In this document: positions 44,226 through 55,045 of the stretch, piece after piece
How positions within the stretch are numbered: the first letter of the stretch is position 1
Layout: each line of letters opens with the position of its first letter
NCBI RefSeq assembly: GCF_001895205.1
Contig: NZ_BDJF01000006.1
Span: 383,581-447,580 of the forward strand
Length of the DNA stretch: 64,000 bases
Source of the DNA: Vibrio injensis
GTDB taxonomy: Bacteria; Pseudomonadota; Gammaproteobacteria; Enterobacterales; Vibrionaceae
Direction of reading: 5' to 3'
The notes under the pieces: generated by a model
Told to the model about the DNA's origin: nothing
Database searches by the model: none
Seen by the model: the letters and a program-made list of their open reading frames with translations, nothing else
Program-made: the position numbers and the translations under genes

Positions 44226-45911
44226 ATGAATCCGTTAACAAATCCAAGTCAAACTAAGTGTGCTCTCCCGCCCCCTAATGAAATGATCTTAACTTGGGCA
44301 CAAACTCGTCCTAACGAAGTTTACTTGAAACAAATTATTAATCGGCAGTTTGTTGAATACACCTTCGCTCAAGTCGCTGATCAAGCGCTACGTCTCGTTT
44401 CAGCACTACGTGCCCTAGGTGCAGAACCTGGTGATAAAGTGGCGCTTATATCAAAAAACTGCGCTGAGTGGTTCATATGTGATTTAGCAATCATGCTCGG
44501 TGACTATGTTAGTGTGCCCATTTTCCCAACGGCGAGTGCTGATACGATTGAATATTGTACTAGCCATAGTGAAAGTAAAATAGTCATTGTCGGTAAATTA
44601 GACGATGGTAAGGCTACCGCCCAAGTTTTAGCTAAAATGCCAGAGCTGATCAGCATTGCTCTACCATACACTTCAGCACCAGCGTGCCAGCATCAATATT
44701 TAGACTTGATTGCTCAGTATCCACCCAGTGAAGAGCGGCCTGAACATTATGATGAAAAACTGATGTCGATAGTTTATACCTCTGGGACCTCGGGCGTACC
44801 AAAAGGTGCAATGCTAACCTACGGTGCTTTTGCTTGGGCAGTGCAACAATTGATCGCCCAAATCGGTATTCAAAAAGATGATCGCCTGTTTTCTTATTTG
44901 CCTCTCGCACACATCACAGAACGTGTTTACATTCTTGGCACCTCTATTCAAGGCGGTGTTTTAACCGCTTTTCCTGAATCGTTGGATACTTTTATTGAAG
45001 ATGTGAAAATGCATCGCCCAACGTTGTTTATCTCTGTTCCAAGGCTCTGGACGTTGTTCCAACAACGTATTCAAGACAAACTTCCGCAGAAAAAGCTGAA
45101 TATTTTGCTCAAGATTCCCTTTATAAATAGCTTAATCAAACGCAAATTAGCGGATGGTTTAGGGCTGGATAAAGCACGAGTACTGGGTTGTGGCTCTGCA
45201 CCGGTCTCACCTGCCTTGTTAGAGTGGTATCACAGCCTTGGCTTAAATATTACTGAAGCATGGGGAATGACCGAATCATTTGCCTACAGTACGATCAATT
45301 ACCCCTTCCGAGCCGATAAGATAGGAACGGTTGGCCATGCTGGGCCAGGAGTTCGCTTAAAAATTACCGATGACGGTGAGATACTCGTTCATAGTAAAGG
45401 GGTATTTTCTGGTTACTACAAAAATGACATTGCTTCCAAAGAAGCCTTTGATGCTCAAGGTTGGTTACACACCGGAGACTTAGGTTCAATTGACTCTGAT
45501 GGTTATCTGACGATCCAAGGACGAATCAAAGATACGTTTAAAACAGCCAAAGGTAAGTTCGTTTCTCCCGTCCCCATTGAGAAAAAACTTTATGAATACA
45601 GTCGAGTAGAGATGCTGTGTTTAATTGGCTTAGGGCTACCAGCGCCGATACTTTTGGTTGTACCGCATAATTTCTCTGATTTTGATCGAGAGCGGTATGA
45701 GCGCACGACGAAACGCGTTATCGAAAAAATGAATACTCAACTCGAATCTCATGAGCAGATAAAAGGCGTATTGATGATCAAAGATCCGTGGAGTATCGAT
45801 AATGGTATTCTTACCCCAACATTGAAAATTAAACGTCATGTCTTAGAGCAAAAATATCATGATATGGGCCAGAACTGGCCTAAAGACCAACTCGTGGTTT
45901 GGGAAGAGTAA
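44226..45911 (+). CDS. AMP-forming long-chain acyl-CoA synthetase
   Basis: A 561-residue adenylate-forming ligase. The phosphate-binding motif YTSGTSGVPKGAML, then GMTESFAYSTINYP, the ribose-binding HTGDLGSID and the hinge IQGRIKDTFKTAKG are seen in order. It resembles the FAA1-type long-chain fatty acyl-CoA ligases (a second FadD-like enzyme), which activate fatty acids for lipid synthesis or degradation. GGAG precedes the ATG. A hairpin follows its stop. The fatty acid specificity cannot be read from sequence. Confidence 0.88.
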   Translation: MNPLTNPSQTKCALPPPNEMILTWAQTRPNEVYLKQIINRQFVEYTFAQVADQALRLVSALRALGAEPGDKVALISKNCAEWFICDLAIMLGDYVSVPIFPTASADTIEYCTSHSESKIVIVGKLDDGKATAQVLAKMPELISIALPYTSAPACQHQYLDLIAQYPPSEERPEHYDEKLMSIVYTSGTSGVPKGAMLTYGAFAWAVQQLIAQIGIQKDDRLFSYLPLAHITERVYILGTSIQGGVLTAFPESLDTFIEDVKMHRPTLFISVPRLWTLFQQRIQDKLPQKKLNILLKIPFINSLIKRKLADGLGLDKARVLGCGSAPVSPALLEWYHSLGLNITEAWGMTESFAYSTINYPFRADKIGTVGHAGPGVRLKITDDGEILVHSKGVFSGYYKNDIASKEAFDAQGWLHTGDLGSIDSDGYLTIQGRIKDTFKTAKGKFVSPVPIEKKLYEYSRVEMLCLIGLGLPAPILLVVPHNFSDFDRERYERTTKRVIEKMNTQLESHEQIKGVLMIKDPWSIDNGILTPTLKIKRHVLEQKYHDMGQNWPKDQLVVWEE

Positions 45912-45990
45912 TCACGATTTCTTCCCTTTTAGGTAAGTGAAAAAGGAAAATAAGAGCTCCTAATCCCCAATCTTATCACTGAAGACTTTG

Positions 45991-46020
45991 CCCCCAGCGC
46001 CATTAGTTATGGTTGGGGGT
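45991..46020 (+). terminator. Probable terminator of the acyl-CoA synthetase gene
   Basis: CCCCCA (45991-45996) pairs with TGGGGG (46014-46019), with an inner CCAT/ATGG pair, followed by the T-rich TATTCTAATTCTT. The T-run is weak. Confidence 0.5.
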
Positions 46021-46071
46021 ATTCTAATTCTTCACTTATTCCTTACCCTTTATAATACAAAAACCATAAAC

Positions 46072-46110
46072 AAAACGCCCCGATCAGTTTTCACTGTTCG
46101 GGGCGTTTTT
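46072..46110. terminator. Strong bidirectional terminator between the acyl-CoA synthetase and fusA paralog
   Basis: AAAACGCCCCGA (46072-46083) pairs with TCGGGGCGTTTT (46098-46109), with an inner CAGT/ACTG pair. A or T tails on both sides make it work for both converging genes. The minus-strand side ends the EF-G transcript 20 bases after its stop. Confidence 0.88.
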
Positions 46111-46128
46111 AGCGCTTAAAATGAAGAA

Positions 46129-48216
46129 TTATTTCTTCTCTTTTTTCGCTTTAGCTTCAGCAATAACGGTTTCTGCTACGTTAGCTGGACATGGTGCATA
46201 GTGTGAGAACTCCATAGAGAACTGACCACGACCAGATGTCATTGTACGTAGAGAACCGATATAACCAAACATTTCAGATAGTGGGATATCCGCTTTAACA
46301 CGAACACCAGTCACACCAGCTTCTTGGTCTTTGATCATACCACGACGACGGTTCAAGTCACCGATAACATCACCAACGTGATCGTCTGGAGTGAACACGT
46401 CAACTTTCATGATTGGCTCAAGAAGTTGTGGGCCCGCTTTAGGCATTGATTGACGGAATGCACCTTTCGCTGCGATTTCAAATGCGATTGCAGATGAGTC
46501 AACGGCGTGGAAACCACCATCAAAAAGTTCAACTTCAACGTCTAAGGTTGGGAAGCCAGCAAGAACACCTTCTTGCATCATACCTGCAAAACCTTTCTCA
46601 ATCGCTGGCCAGAATTCCTTAGGAACGTTACCACCAACAACAGTTGAAGTGAATTTGAAGCCTGAGTTTGGCTCGCCTGGTTTGATACGGTAATCGATCT
46701 TACCAAACTGACCAGAACCACCAGACTGTTTCTTATGCGTGTAGCTATCTTCAACAGCTTTCGTGATCGTTTCACGGTAAGCAACTTGAGGAGCACCAAC
46801 AATAAGATCAATACCGTGTGTACGCTTAAGGATATCTACTTTGATATCTAGGTGAAGTTCACCCATCCCTTTCAGGATAGTTTCGCCAGTCTCTTCGTCT
46901 GACTCAACTTGGAATGATGGATCTTCAGAAACCATTTTACCAAGTGCAACACCTAATTTCTCAGAACCACCTTTATCTTTAGGCGCAACAGCGATAGAGA
47001 TAACTGGGATTGGGAAAATCATTGGCTCAAGAGTACATTCGTGTTTAGGATCACACAGAGTATGACCTGTTTTCACGTTCTTCATACCAACGATAGCAAT
47101 GATGTCACCCGCTTGCGCAGAGTCGATTTCATTACGGTCATCAGCGTGCATTTCTACCATGCGGCCAATACGCTCGGTTTTACCTGTCGCACTGTTCAAA
47201 ATGGTGTCGCCTTTCTTCAGTTTACCTGAGTAAATACGAACGAAGGTTAATGCACCAAAACGGTCATCCATGATCTTAAATGCAAGAGCGCGGAATGGTT
47301 CATCAACAGAAACTTTAGCCACTTCGCCAGTTGCTTCACCAGTATCTGGATCAGTTAGCTCTTGTGCATGTACTTCTGTTGGGTTTGGTAGGTAATCTAC
47401 AACGGCATCAAGGATAAGTTGCATGCCTTTGTTTTTGTACGCTGAACCACAGTAAGTTGGGAAGAAAGCAAGATCACGAGTACCTTTACGGATACAACGT
47501 TTGATGTCTTCTAGAGAAGGCTCTTCACCTTCCATATAAGCCATCATTAGCTCGTCGTCTTGTTCAACAGCCGCTTCAATCAACATTTCACGGTATTCTT
47601 CCGCTTGGTCAACTAAATCAGCTGGGATATCTGTTACTTCGTAGTTCTCTGGCAGACCTGAGTCATCCCAGATGTACGCTTTTTGGCTCAGTACATCAAC
47701 AACACCAGTGAACTCATCTTCACGACCAATTGGTAGTGTCATTACTAGTGGTGTAGCGCCAAGTACATTTTTGATTTGGCCAATAACACGGAAGAAGTCT
47801 GCACCCATGCGGTCAAGCTTGTTGACGAAGATAAGACGAGATACTTCTGAGTCGTTCGCGTAACGCCAGTTGGTTTCTGATTGAGGTTCAACACCGCCTG
47901 AACCACAGAATACACCGATACCGCCGTCAAGAACTTTTAGAGAACGGTATACTTCAACTGTAAAGTCAACGTGCCCAGGAGTATCGATGATGTTAAAACG
48001 GTGGTCTTTCCAGAAACAGGTAGTCGCAGCAGACTGGATTGTGATACCACGTTCAGCTTCTTGATCCATGAAGTCCATGGTTGTAGTACCATCGTGGCTG
48101 TCGCCCATTTTATGGATTTTACCAGTCAGCTTAAGGATACGCTCCGTGGTAGTGGTTTTACCCGCATCAACGTGCGCGAAAATACCAATATTTCTGTATT
48201 TTGATAAATCTGCCAT
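46129..48216 (-). CDS. fusA: Elongation factor G paralog (EF-G2)
   Basis: A 695-residue translational GTPase with domain order G, II-V. The G motifs are AHVDAGKTT (G1), DTPGHVDF (G3) and [10 protein letters not shown] (G4). EF-G moves tRNA and mRNA during translation or splits ribosomes. It is not beside rpsL-rpsG-tuf, so it is probably the second EF-G copy that Vibrio carry outside the str operon. The switch region reads [15 protein letters not shown], whereas the canonical EF-G has an EVHDGAATMDWM-like segment, which supports a paralog. It stands alone, with its own terminator. Whether it substitutes for the main copy or has a recycling role is open. Confidence 0.9.
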   Translation of the reverse strand: MADLSKYRNIGIFAHVDAGKTTTTERILKLTGKIHKMGDSHDGTTTMDFMDQEAERGITIQSAATTCFWKDHRFNIIDTPGHVDFTVEVYRSLKVLDGGIGVFCGSGGVEPQSETNWRYANDSEVSRLIFVNKLDRMGADFFRVIGQIKNVLGATPLVMTLPIGREDEFTGVVDVLSQKAYIWDDSGLPENYEVTDIPADLVDQAEEYREMLIEAAVEQDDELMMAYMEGEEPSLEDIKRCIRKGTRDLAFFPTYCGSAYKNKGMQLILDAVVDYLPNPTEVHAQELTDPDTGEATGEVAKVSVDEPFRALAFKIMDDRFGALTFVRIYSGKLKKGDTILNSATGKTERIGRMVEMHADDRNEIDSAQAGDIIAIVGMKNVKTGHTLCDPKHECTLEPMIFPIPVISIAVAPKDKGGSEKLGVALGKMVSEDPSFQVESDEETGETILKGMGELHLDIKVDILKRTHGIDLIVGAPQVAYRETITKAVEDSYTHKKQSGGSGQFGKIDYRIKPGEPNSGFKFTSTVVGGNVPKEFWPAIEKGFAGMMQEGVLAGFPTLDVEVELFDGGFHAVDSSAIAFEIAAKGAFRQSMPKAGPQLLEPIMKVDVFTPDDHVGDVIGDLNRRRGMIKDQEAGVTGVRVKADIPLSEMFGYIGSLRTMTSGRGQFSMEFSHYAPCPANVAETVIAEAKAKKEKK

Positions 48217-48439
48217 TGTCTTACTCTGTTAATAAGGTATAAAGTGCGCGCAGAGTATAGCATAATCTGTCAAGACTGATACCCCTGCGATCGCTTGCTG
48301 AAAAAAAATAGTCAAGGACTACCTGTTGCTGATGAAATATAGGTGATGCCCACACAAGACGCGAGCAAATATCGATAAAATTTTCCGTTTCATCACACCT
48401 AATCTTTCGAAAAACACCTATGCACGATTCACTTTGCCA

Positions 48440-49819
48440 TCACAGCTCATCAAAAGCGGCAATCGCTTCGGAAAGTTTTCGAACACCATGGATTTGCATC
48501 CCAGCAATCCCCCCCTTTGGCATATTGGCAATCGGAACAATTGCGCGACTAAATCCATGTTTAAGCGCCTCGTTAAGACGCTCTTGTCCACTTGGTACCG
48601 GACGAATTTCTCCGGCTAAACCCACTTCACCAAAAACCACCACATCTTTGGGTAACGGTTTATCACGAAAGCTAGACAGTAGAGCCATTAATAGTGCCAG
48701 ATCAGCACTAGTCTCAGTGACTTTTACGCCGCCCACTACGTTAACAAACACATCTTGGTCAGCCATTTGCAAACCACCATGCTTATGCAACACAGCCAAT
48801 AATAAAGAGAGCCTATTTTGCTCTAAACCAACCGCTACACGACGTGGATTTGCCAACTGAGAATAATCGACTAAGGCTTGAATTTCTACTAAAAGCGGAC
48901 GGGTACCTTCCCAAACCACCATAACCGAACTGCCGGAGGTCGCTTCTTCACCACGCGACAGGAATATCGCAGAAGGGTTACTGACCTCTTTTAATCCCTG
49001 CCCAGTCATTGCAAACACGCCCAGTTCGTTTACCGCACCAAAACGGTTTTTATGACTACGAAGGGTACGAAAACGACTATCCGCTCCTCCATCAAGTAAA
49101 ACCGAACAGTCAATAATATGTTCTAGAACTTTAGGGCCAGCAAGAGTGCCGTCTTTAGTCACATGACCAACGATAAACACCGCAACATTATTTTGTTTGG
49201 CATAGCGAGTTAAGGCCGTCGCCGATTCGCGAACCTGAGCGACACTGCCCGGAGAGGATTGCACATCGGCGACGTGCATAACTTGAATCGAGTCGATAAC
49301 CATAATTCTCGGCTGCTCTTGCTCAGCTATTTGGCAAATCCGATCAACGTTAGTTTCGGAAAGCATTTTCAGGTGTTCTTTGGGTAACCCTAAACGGGCG
49401 GCACGCATCGCCACTTGTTGGAGTGATTCTTCTCCCGTGACATAGAGAGTTGGCATCTGCGCAGAAAGTAAACACATGGTCTGTAAGAGTAACGTCGATT
49501 TACCAGCGCCAGGGCTGCCGCCAATCAGTATGGCTGCACCTGGCACCACGCCACCACCCAATACTCGATCAAACTCTTTAAAGCCACTGCTAAAACGAGG
49601 CACTTCTTGTAAATTGATTTCTGCCAACGTCTGTACACTGGTTTGCGTCGAGTTCCCCGCATAACCAGATAACCGCTCATGGCGCGCAACTTGAGGAGAA
49701 GCGGCTAAACGAACTTCAGAAATGGTGTTCCAAGCCCCACATGCATTACATTGACCTTGCCAGCGCGGAAAATCTGCTCCACACTCATTACATACATAGG
49801 CTCGCTTTGCTTTAACCAT
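48440..49819 (-). CDS. radA: DNA repair protein RadA (Sms)
   Basis: A 459-residue RecA-related helicase that drives branch migration in recombination. The N-terminal zinc finger has Cys10, Cys13, Cys24 and Cys27. The ATPase has the Walker A motif GGSPGAGKST. The RadA-specific KNRFG motif and a C-terminal Lon-like domain (DVVVFGEVGLAGEIRPV) follow. Its start is 151 bases from the divergent PilZ gene. Confidence 0.95.
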   Translation of the reverse strand: MVKAKRAYVCNECGADFPRWQGQCNACGAWNTISEVRLAASPQVARHERLSGYAGNSTQTSVQTLAEINLQEVPRFSSGFKEFDRVLGGGVVPGAAILIGGSPGAGKSTLLLQTMCLLSAQMPTLYVTGEESLQQVAMRAARLGLPKEHLKMLSETNVDRICQIAEQEQPRIMVIDSIQVMHVADVQSSPGSVAQVRESATALTRYAKQNNVAVFIVGHVTKDGTLAGPKVLEHIIDCSVLLDGGADSRFRTLRSHKNRFGAVNELGVFAMTGQGLKEVSNPSAIFLSRGEEATSGSSVMVVWEGTRPLLVEIQALVDYSQLANPRRVAVGLEQNRLSLLLAVLHKHGGLQMADQDVFVNVVGGVKVTETSADLALLMALLSSFRDKPLPKDVVVFGEVGLAGEIRPVPSGQERLNEALKHGFSRAIVPIANMPKGGIAGMQIHGVRKLSEAIAAFDEL

Positions 49820-49970
49820 GAATCCTCAATACTTAATCAAAAATGGTCATTTAGGCGCTTTTGCCGTTTTAATACAATAGACAATAGTACCCACATTTTA
49901 CTTCGGTTAGCGTTAAAGATTAACTGCATGATGCCGATATTGTTCAAGAACCTAACCTTAACAGAAAAGT

Positions 49971-52301
49971 ATGCAGCAATCTGACATTCTCTCTTTCACT
50001 GAAAAACTCATTCCGGTCTATCGCTCTCCGGACTTTGAACTCATCCTTGCTCAGATCACGGATGGGCAGCCTGCTTCTGTTAAATTATTGATAAAAATGG
50101 AACTCAATCGACTGATGGCGCCGTGTAAAAAAATCATTGATTTGCGCAGCCGAGTCGAGACTGAATGTCGAGAATATGAAATCGACGGTTTGAAACACTG
50201 GTTAGATGATATTGCGTTAAATGACTATCAAAAAGGGGTAAAAAAATTTTCTGGTTATACTGAAGGGGTTTGGGAAACCGTTTATAAAGCGCGAATCAGC
50301 CAACGTGATAACAGCAAAACCGACCAAGCAACCAATAAAGCTTCCAAAAGCTTCCAAGCTGAGATCATTAAACTGGGCTATGATTTAAAACGCAAAGAAA
50401 ATCGCCTCAGCCTAAATAGCCAAGTATTGATCACTCTTAATAATCAAGCCATTCATGCAGTAACACTGGATCTCTCGCCTTCAGGAGCAAAGTTTAAAGT
50501 ACCCGCAGCATTTAACTATAAATCAGGACAAACCTTTAAAGCACAATTCACTGAACTGGAAAAATCGCTCGATATTCCAGGCTTAAATCAACCGATTGAA
50601 TATCGCATACTGGCTATTGATGATTCTTATGAAAACAATGCGGTGAAATATTTGCGGGCATTACGTCTCACGGACACAACATTAATCGACAAAGTGATCA
50701 GTGAATCTTTAGCCAGTAATATTAAAAAGAATCGTCACGATAACCAAGATAAAATCATTCGCGCTCGCACCCGTGGTTATGAGCATGTTTATCTCAAGCA
50801 TACCTGTCACTTACCGCTATTTTTTAGTGGTAACCAACTGAAATTAGTATTATTAACAGAAAATAATCGCCCAATTTGGCAATACTGGCATGATGAGCGT
50901 AATCAGCAAAGTTTGGGCAGCTTATTTAATAGTGAACGGATGGCTCTTCTCACCCAACCAGGGGTGAGAAATTGCAGTAATGTTCTGTACTCGTTTAAAC
51001 ATGAGTATCAGGATAAAACGTTGTTTTTCTCGATGTTCATGCCTGAAGCTTCAGTAGAGCAACGAAAGCTTTTCTGGCATATCGGTGCCAAAAAAGACAG
51101 CTGGAAAGCGTTCCGTTTATCGGTTTTTGAATTATCAGCCGAGGAGCGAGCCGAGTTAGCCAACCATTCCGAAGAATTATTAGAGCACTCCAATCAGCTT
51201 ACTCACTGCGGTATTTTACAAGAAATTGCTGATATCAGTTCAGCACAAGATTATCTACTGGTAGCCAAACCCGCTCTGCCGGGGAGTGAATTAAATCCTT
51301 TTCGTCATAGTCGTCAAGTGATTGGTCAACCGTTAGGCGTGTATTTTGATGCTTGCTCTCGACGTAAAGAACTTCGCTACCGCTTTCGTACCCCCTTACA
51401 GCTACAAGATCAGCAGCAAGTATTAGGGGAGGGCTTGAGTGTTGACCTCTCTAAACGTGGATTAAATCTGATTCTTAATGCACCAGTTGCACTCAAGGCC
51501 GGTGATAAACTGCAGGTAAACTTTATTGATCTCAAACGCTACGATGAAAAGTTACCTTTGGATGCTTTGCCTTATCAAGTCGTTCGGATTAGTCCTGAAG
51601 GACGGCGTTTACAATTAAAAATTGAAGAAACCTCTGCAACTATCAAGAGCATTGCATTCTTTAATTCTCTTATCGAACATAACCAAGACAAATTGTTACC
51701 ACAAAAAGAGCAACTCCCCAGCCCTTCTCTGTTAGAGGGCTTACACGATATGTTGTTAGATAAAATGGTTGGCTCACCCATTTTTGTTGATAAACCCGGA
51801 GCAAATTTACGACCACGAGTGATTGGCGTTAATTTTCCACTGCCCGCTCACCTCATGTTATTGGCTAAACTGGGACAAGATGGTTGCTTCTCCCTTGAGG
51901 CTATCTTTAAAAACCACACCAATACCCTACTCGCTTCTCCCATGAGACGAATTGATGGCGCAGAGCCTCAGCATCATGAAATCTACATTGCTGTCGTAAA
52001 GTTTGCTGACCGTATCCAGTCAGTAGAATCTTGTTTGAAAAGTGAATTTAGTGGTATCAAAGAACGCATTCAATTTATTCGTAGAGCAAGAGAATCTGGG
52101 GAGTTCTACGTGTTACGTATTTCAAGTTCACCAGTCTTCGAACCGATGACCACCTTGCTGCGCGAAGATCTTAACCAATTATTATTAGTCAGCTTAAACG
52201 ATGCCAAAGCTTTAGAAAAAGAACTCAGTGCGATTGTTGGTTATTGTGAATTAACCGATATTACCGAGGAGGTTATCACTCGGCTGGAACTCACAGACTA
52301 A
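49971..52301 (+). CDS. plzC: Large PilZ-domain protein (PlzC-like cyclic-di-GMP receptor)
   Basis: A 776-residue cytoplasmic protein with two PilZ domains. The first (about residues 140-235) has RKENR and DLSPSGAKF, the second (about 455-570) has RRKELRYR and DLSKRGLNL, matching the RxxxR and D/NxSxxG cyclic-di-GMP-binding signature. The N-terminal 130 residues and the C-terminal 200 are not recognised. Its place beside radA and serB is that of V. cholerae PlzC as I remember; the symbol rests on that context. The ribosome site before the ATG is weak. Confidence 0.72.
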   Translation: MQQSDILSFTEKLIPVYRSPDFELILAQITDGQPASVKLLIKMELNRLMAPCKKIIDLRSRVETECREYEIDGLKHWLDDIALNDYQKGVKKFSGYTEGVWETVYKARISQRDNSKTDQATNKASKSFQAEIIKLGYDLKRKENRLSLNSQVLITLNNQAIHAVTLDLSPSGAKFKVPAAFNYKSGQTFKAQFTELEKSLDIPGLNQPIEYRILAIDDSYENNAVKYLRALRLTDTTLIDKVISESLASNIKKNRHDNQDKIIRARTRGYEHVYLKHTCHLPLFFSGNQLKLVLLTENNRPIWQYWHDERNQQSLGSLFNSERMALLTQPGVRNCSNVLYSFKHEYQDKTLFFSMFMPEASVEQRKLFWHIGAKKDSWKAFRLSVFELSAEERAELANHSEELLEHSNQLTHCGILQEIADISSAQDYLLVAKPALPGSELNPFRHSRQVIGQPLGVYFDACSRRKELRYRFRTPLQLQDQQQVLGEGLSVDLSKRGLNLILNAPVALKAGDKLQVNFIDLKRYDEKLPLDALPYQVVRISPEGRRLQLKIEETSATIKSIAFFNSLIEHNQDKLLPQKEQLPSPSLLEGLHDMLLDKMVGSPIFVDKPGANLRPRVIGVNFPLPAHLMLLAKLGQDGCFSLEAIFKNHTNTLLASPMRRIDGAEPQHHEIYIAVVKFADRIQSVESCLKSEFSGIKERIQFIRRARESGEFYVLRISSSPVFEPMTTLLREDLNQLLLVSLNDAKALEKELSAIVGYCELTDITEEVITRLELTD

Positions 52302-52379
52302 GTCAGGGTGCCCAGTTTCTCCGCCAAGCGTTAGTGGGAATCTATCGCCCATAATAAAAAATAGATTCCCATCATGCCT

Positions 52380-53360
52380 TTAAGGCTGGCTTTTCCAACT
52401 GATCTTTTGCTGTTTGATCAGACCCGCTGAAAGAATACACAATACACCGCCTAAACTTGCAAAGCGTACCGCCGTTTGCGCTTTTGCTTCTACTTTAGGT
52501 TTCGCATGATAGGCGATGCCTAACCCAGCAACATCCATCATCACTAAGTCATTCGCCCCATCACCCACCGCAACAGTATTATGCAATTCAATATCAAACT
52601 GCTGAGCGAGTTTTAGTACAATATCTGCTTTGGTTTGTGCGCCAACGATCTCGCCCTTCACTTCGCCACTCAGTTGGTTATTAATAATTTCTAATTGATT
52701 GGACTGCGCATAATCTAGCGATAATAACTGCTGCAGGTGATCCGAAAAATAGGTAAAGCCACCGGACGCTATCGCGGTTTTCCAACCCATCGCTTGTAGA
52801 GTGGAGAGTAACTCCGGCAATTCAGGCATCAATGGTAAATCGTTACGTACCTTTTCAAGGATTGCCGCATCTGCGCCTTTGAGTTTCGCGACTCGCTGGC
52901 GTAAACTCTGCTCGAAATCCAGCTCACCTTGCATAGCTCGCTCCGTTACCTGAGCGACCTCATCACCCACACCCGCTAGTTTAGCAATCTCATCTATACA
53001 CTCAATTTGAATCGCTGTGGAGTCCATATCCAAGACGATCAAGCCGGGTTTAGACAGATCAGGCACTTCGTCAATTCGGGCATAATCTACCTGTAATTGC
53101 TGTAGAATAGGCTCTAGCACCGTATCGAGCTCTCCCGCCATTAAAGCGACATCATAATGGCCAACTTTCCATGTATCGACTATCGCTAACTCTTGACCAC
53201 TCCATTGTTCAATATCGATAAAATGAGCGGGAGTCAGTGGCTGAGCAAAAATAATCCAATTAGCATTGGCCTTATCAAGAACGCTACTTTCTCGCGTTTC
53301 TGGGTAGCGATTCAGCAACGTCGTATGTTTTCTGATTGAGAGGGGTTTTACCGCATCCAT
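52380..53360 (-). CDS. serB: Phosphoserine phosphatase
   Basis: SerB makes serine from phosphoserine, the last step of serine synthesis. The HAD motif I is VLDMDST (the first Asp forms the phospho-enzyme), motif II lies in AIASGGFTYF and motif III in AVGDGANDLVMM. The N-terminal 100 residues are the ACT-like regulatory part. I start at ATG 53360 because AAGGAAG precedes it at a good distance, giving 326 residues; a start six codons upstream lacks this. It is divergent from ytjB. Confidence 0.95.
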   Translation of the reverse strand: MDAVKPLSIRKHTTLLNRYPETRESSVLDKANANWIIFAQPLTPAHFIDIEQWSGQELAIVDTWKVGHYDVALMAGELDTVLEPILQQLQVDYARIDEVPDLSKPGLIVLDMDSTAIQIECIDEIAKLAGVGDEVAQVTERAMQGELDFEQSLRQRVAKLKGADAAILEKVRNDLPLMPELPELLSTLQAMGWKTAIASGGFTYFSDHLQQLLSLDYAQSNQLEIINNQLSGEVKGEIVGAQTKADIVLKLAQQFDIELHNTVAVGDGANDLVMMDVAGLGIAYHAKPKVEAKAQTAVRFASLGGVLCILSAGLIKQQKISWKSQP

Positions 53361-53460
53361 GTTTAGCTTCCTTAACAATAATTCCCTGACGTTACCCTAT
53401 TGCAATTTAAAAACGCAAGTCTCAATATGAGCGAAATGTCATTTTTTAGGTTTACTGTCT

Positions 53461-54072
53461 ATGGATAGCTCACTGTTTTCATTTCGTGTCGTCGTTCGCA
53501 GCTTAACCGTTGTGCTCTTGATGGGCATGTCAGTGTTTACGATTCAAAATAGTGTCGTGATCAGCAAAGGCAATGAGCGTATTCAGGCCAATCAATTAGA
53601 AACCTTAACGAAAGTATTAATCAATCAAGCCTCTCTGTCTGCGAGTACGATGCTGGCAGAACAAGATCAAGAACGATTACTGGCACTCACCAATCAACTT
53701 GCTCAAGAACGCTTGGTATTCGATGCAACAATCTATGATGCAGAAGGCGTTAAGTTAGCAGCAAGTGATGAAGCATTAAGTGTGAGGGAAATATTAGGAC
53801 TCGACACGCCACTACAAACAGCCAGTATCGGTCGCCAACAACTGGTTGAGCCAGTGTTGCATGATGGCAACATTATTGGTTTTGTTCGCTTAACTTTTGA
53901 AACGGGCCGAGTAACGGCAATTTCTGATCACCACTATCGAAAAAGTGATCGATATATGTATTTGATGTTATTGATGAGCTTTACTGGCGGGGTTTTGATC
54001 ACTCTCTTGTTGCGTCGTCAATTTAGACCGAAAGAGCAGAAAGTAGAAAATGTGCTGCTTAAGCACGTTTAG
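53461..54072 (+). CDS. ytjB: Inner-membrane protein YtjB (Smp family)
   Basis: A 203-residue protein with a membrane segment at about residues 10-32 and a second at about 166-184, holding a periplasmic domain with a long helix between them. It matches the Smp/YtjB family, found upstream of serB in E. coli and many gammaproteobacteria; the family is also named AhpA-like or virulence-factor haemolysin regulator without a firm function. The place divergent from serB is the main support. Confidence 0.8.
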   Translation: MDSSLFSFRVVVRSLTVVLLMGMSVFTIQNSVVISKGNERIQANQLETLTKVLINQASLSASTMLAEQDQERLLALTNQLAQERLVFDATIYDAEGVKLAASDEALSVREILGLDTPLQTASIGRQQLVEPVLHDGNIIGFVRLTFETGRVTAISDHHYRKSDRYMYLMLLMSFTGGVLITLLLRRQFRPKEQKVENVLLKHV

Positions 54073-54105
54073 CGATTAAACGATCCGGATCAGTAATGAT
54101 ATCCA

Positions 54106-54140
54106 TCCCGATGAGTAAAGATAAACCGGACTCATCGGGA
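54106..54140. repeat. Inverted repeat between ytjB and deoD
   Basis: An 11-base perfect pair (TCCCGATGAGT with ACTCATCGGGA, loop of 13) in the gap between two convergent genes. No T-run follows on either strand, so its role as a terminator is unsure. Confidence 0.4.
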
Positions 54141-54194
54141 CGAACGACACTGAGCATATCGCATCACCAATATGTTCTGCGTCATAATGAAAGA

Positions 54195-54920
54195 TTAATA
54201 CCCTGCTTGATCACCAATTAAGATGGAATCTAATGCAATTTCAATCATTTCATTAAAGGTATTTTGGCGCTCTTCAGAAGTGGTTTGCTCACCCGTTTTA
54301 ATGTGGTCAGAAACCGTACAGATAGCCAATGCTTTTGCGCCATATTCAGCAGCCACACCATAGATACCAGCCGCTTCCATCTCTACGCCAACAATGCCGT
54401 ATTTATCCATCACATCAAACATACTTGGATCTGGCGTATAAAACAGCTCTGCAGAAAACAAGTTGCCGACTTTAACATCAACGCCACGCGCTTTTGCCGC
54501 TTCTTCTGCCGCTTTGACCATCTTGTAATCGGCAATAGCAGCAAAGTCATGATCCTTAAAACGGATACGATTCACTTTAGAATCCGTGCATGCGCCCATA
54601 CCAATCACCACATCGCGCAATTTGATATCTTCATTTACTGCACCACAGCTACCGACACGAATGATCTTTTTCACACCGTAATCTTTGATGAGTTCAGTGA
54701 CGTAAATTGAGCATGAAGGAATACCCATGCCGTGGCCCATCACTGAGACTTTGCGACCTTTGTAGCTGCCCGTAAAGCCGAACATATTACGCACATCACA
54801 CACCTGAACCACATCATCCAAAAAAGTCTCTGCAATGTATTTCGCGCGTAGTGGGTCACCAGGCATTAAAACAACGTCAGCGAAATCACCCAGTTGAGCA
54901 TTAATATGTGGAGTTGCCAT
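54195..54920 (-). CDS. deoD: Purine-nucleoside phosphorylase
   Basis: DeoD splits purine nucleosides with phosphate to base and ribose- or deoxyribose-1-phosphate. Typical elements are [14 protein letters not shown], the RVGSCGAV loop and the [13 protein letters not shown] active-site segment. The 241-residue length is that of the hexameric bacterial form. It is last in the order deoC-deoA-deoB-deoD, the same as in E. coli. A 125-base gap with a short hairpin (55017-55039) separates it from deoB. Confidence 0.96.
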   Translation of the reverse strand: MATPHINAQLGDFADVVLMPGDPLRAKYIAETFLDDVVQVCDVRNMFGFTGSYKGRKVSVMGHGMGIPSCSIYVTELIKDYGVKKIIRVGSCGAVNEDIKLRDVVIGMGACTDSKVNRIRFKDHDFAAIADYKMVKAAEEAAKARGVDVKVGNLFSAELFYTPDPSMFDVMDKYGIVGVEMEAAGIYGVAAEYGAKALAICTVSDHIKTGEQTTSEERQNTFNEMIEIALDSILIGDQAGY

Positions 54921-55045
54921 GTCTTTTCCTCTTAATAAAAGTCATTGAATTGCGGGCATAACACCAGCAAGACAATAAAAATCGCTAGCCTACCCAAATT
55001 CAAGCTAACCATAAGCGCAGCGGCCTCAACGGCCACTGCTCAGTA

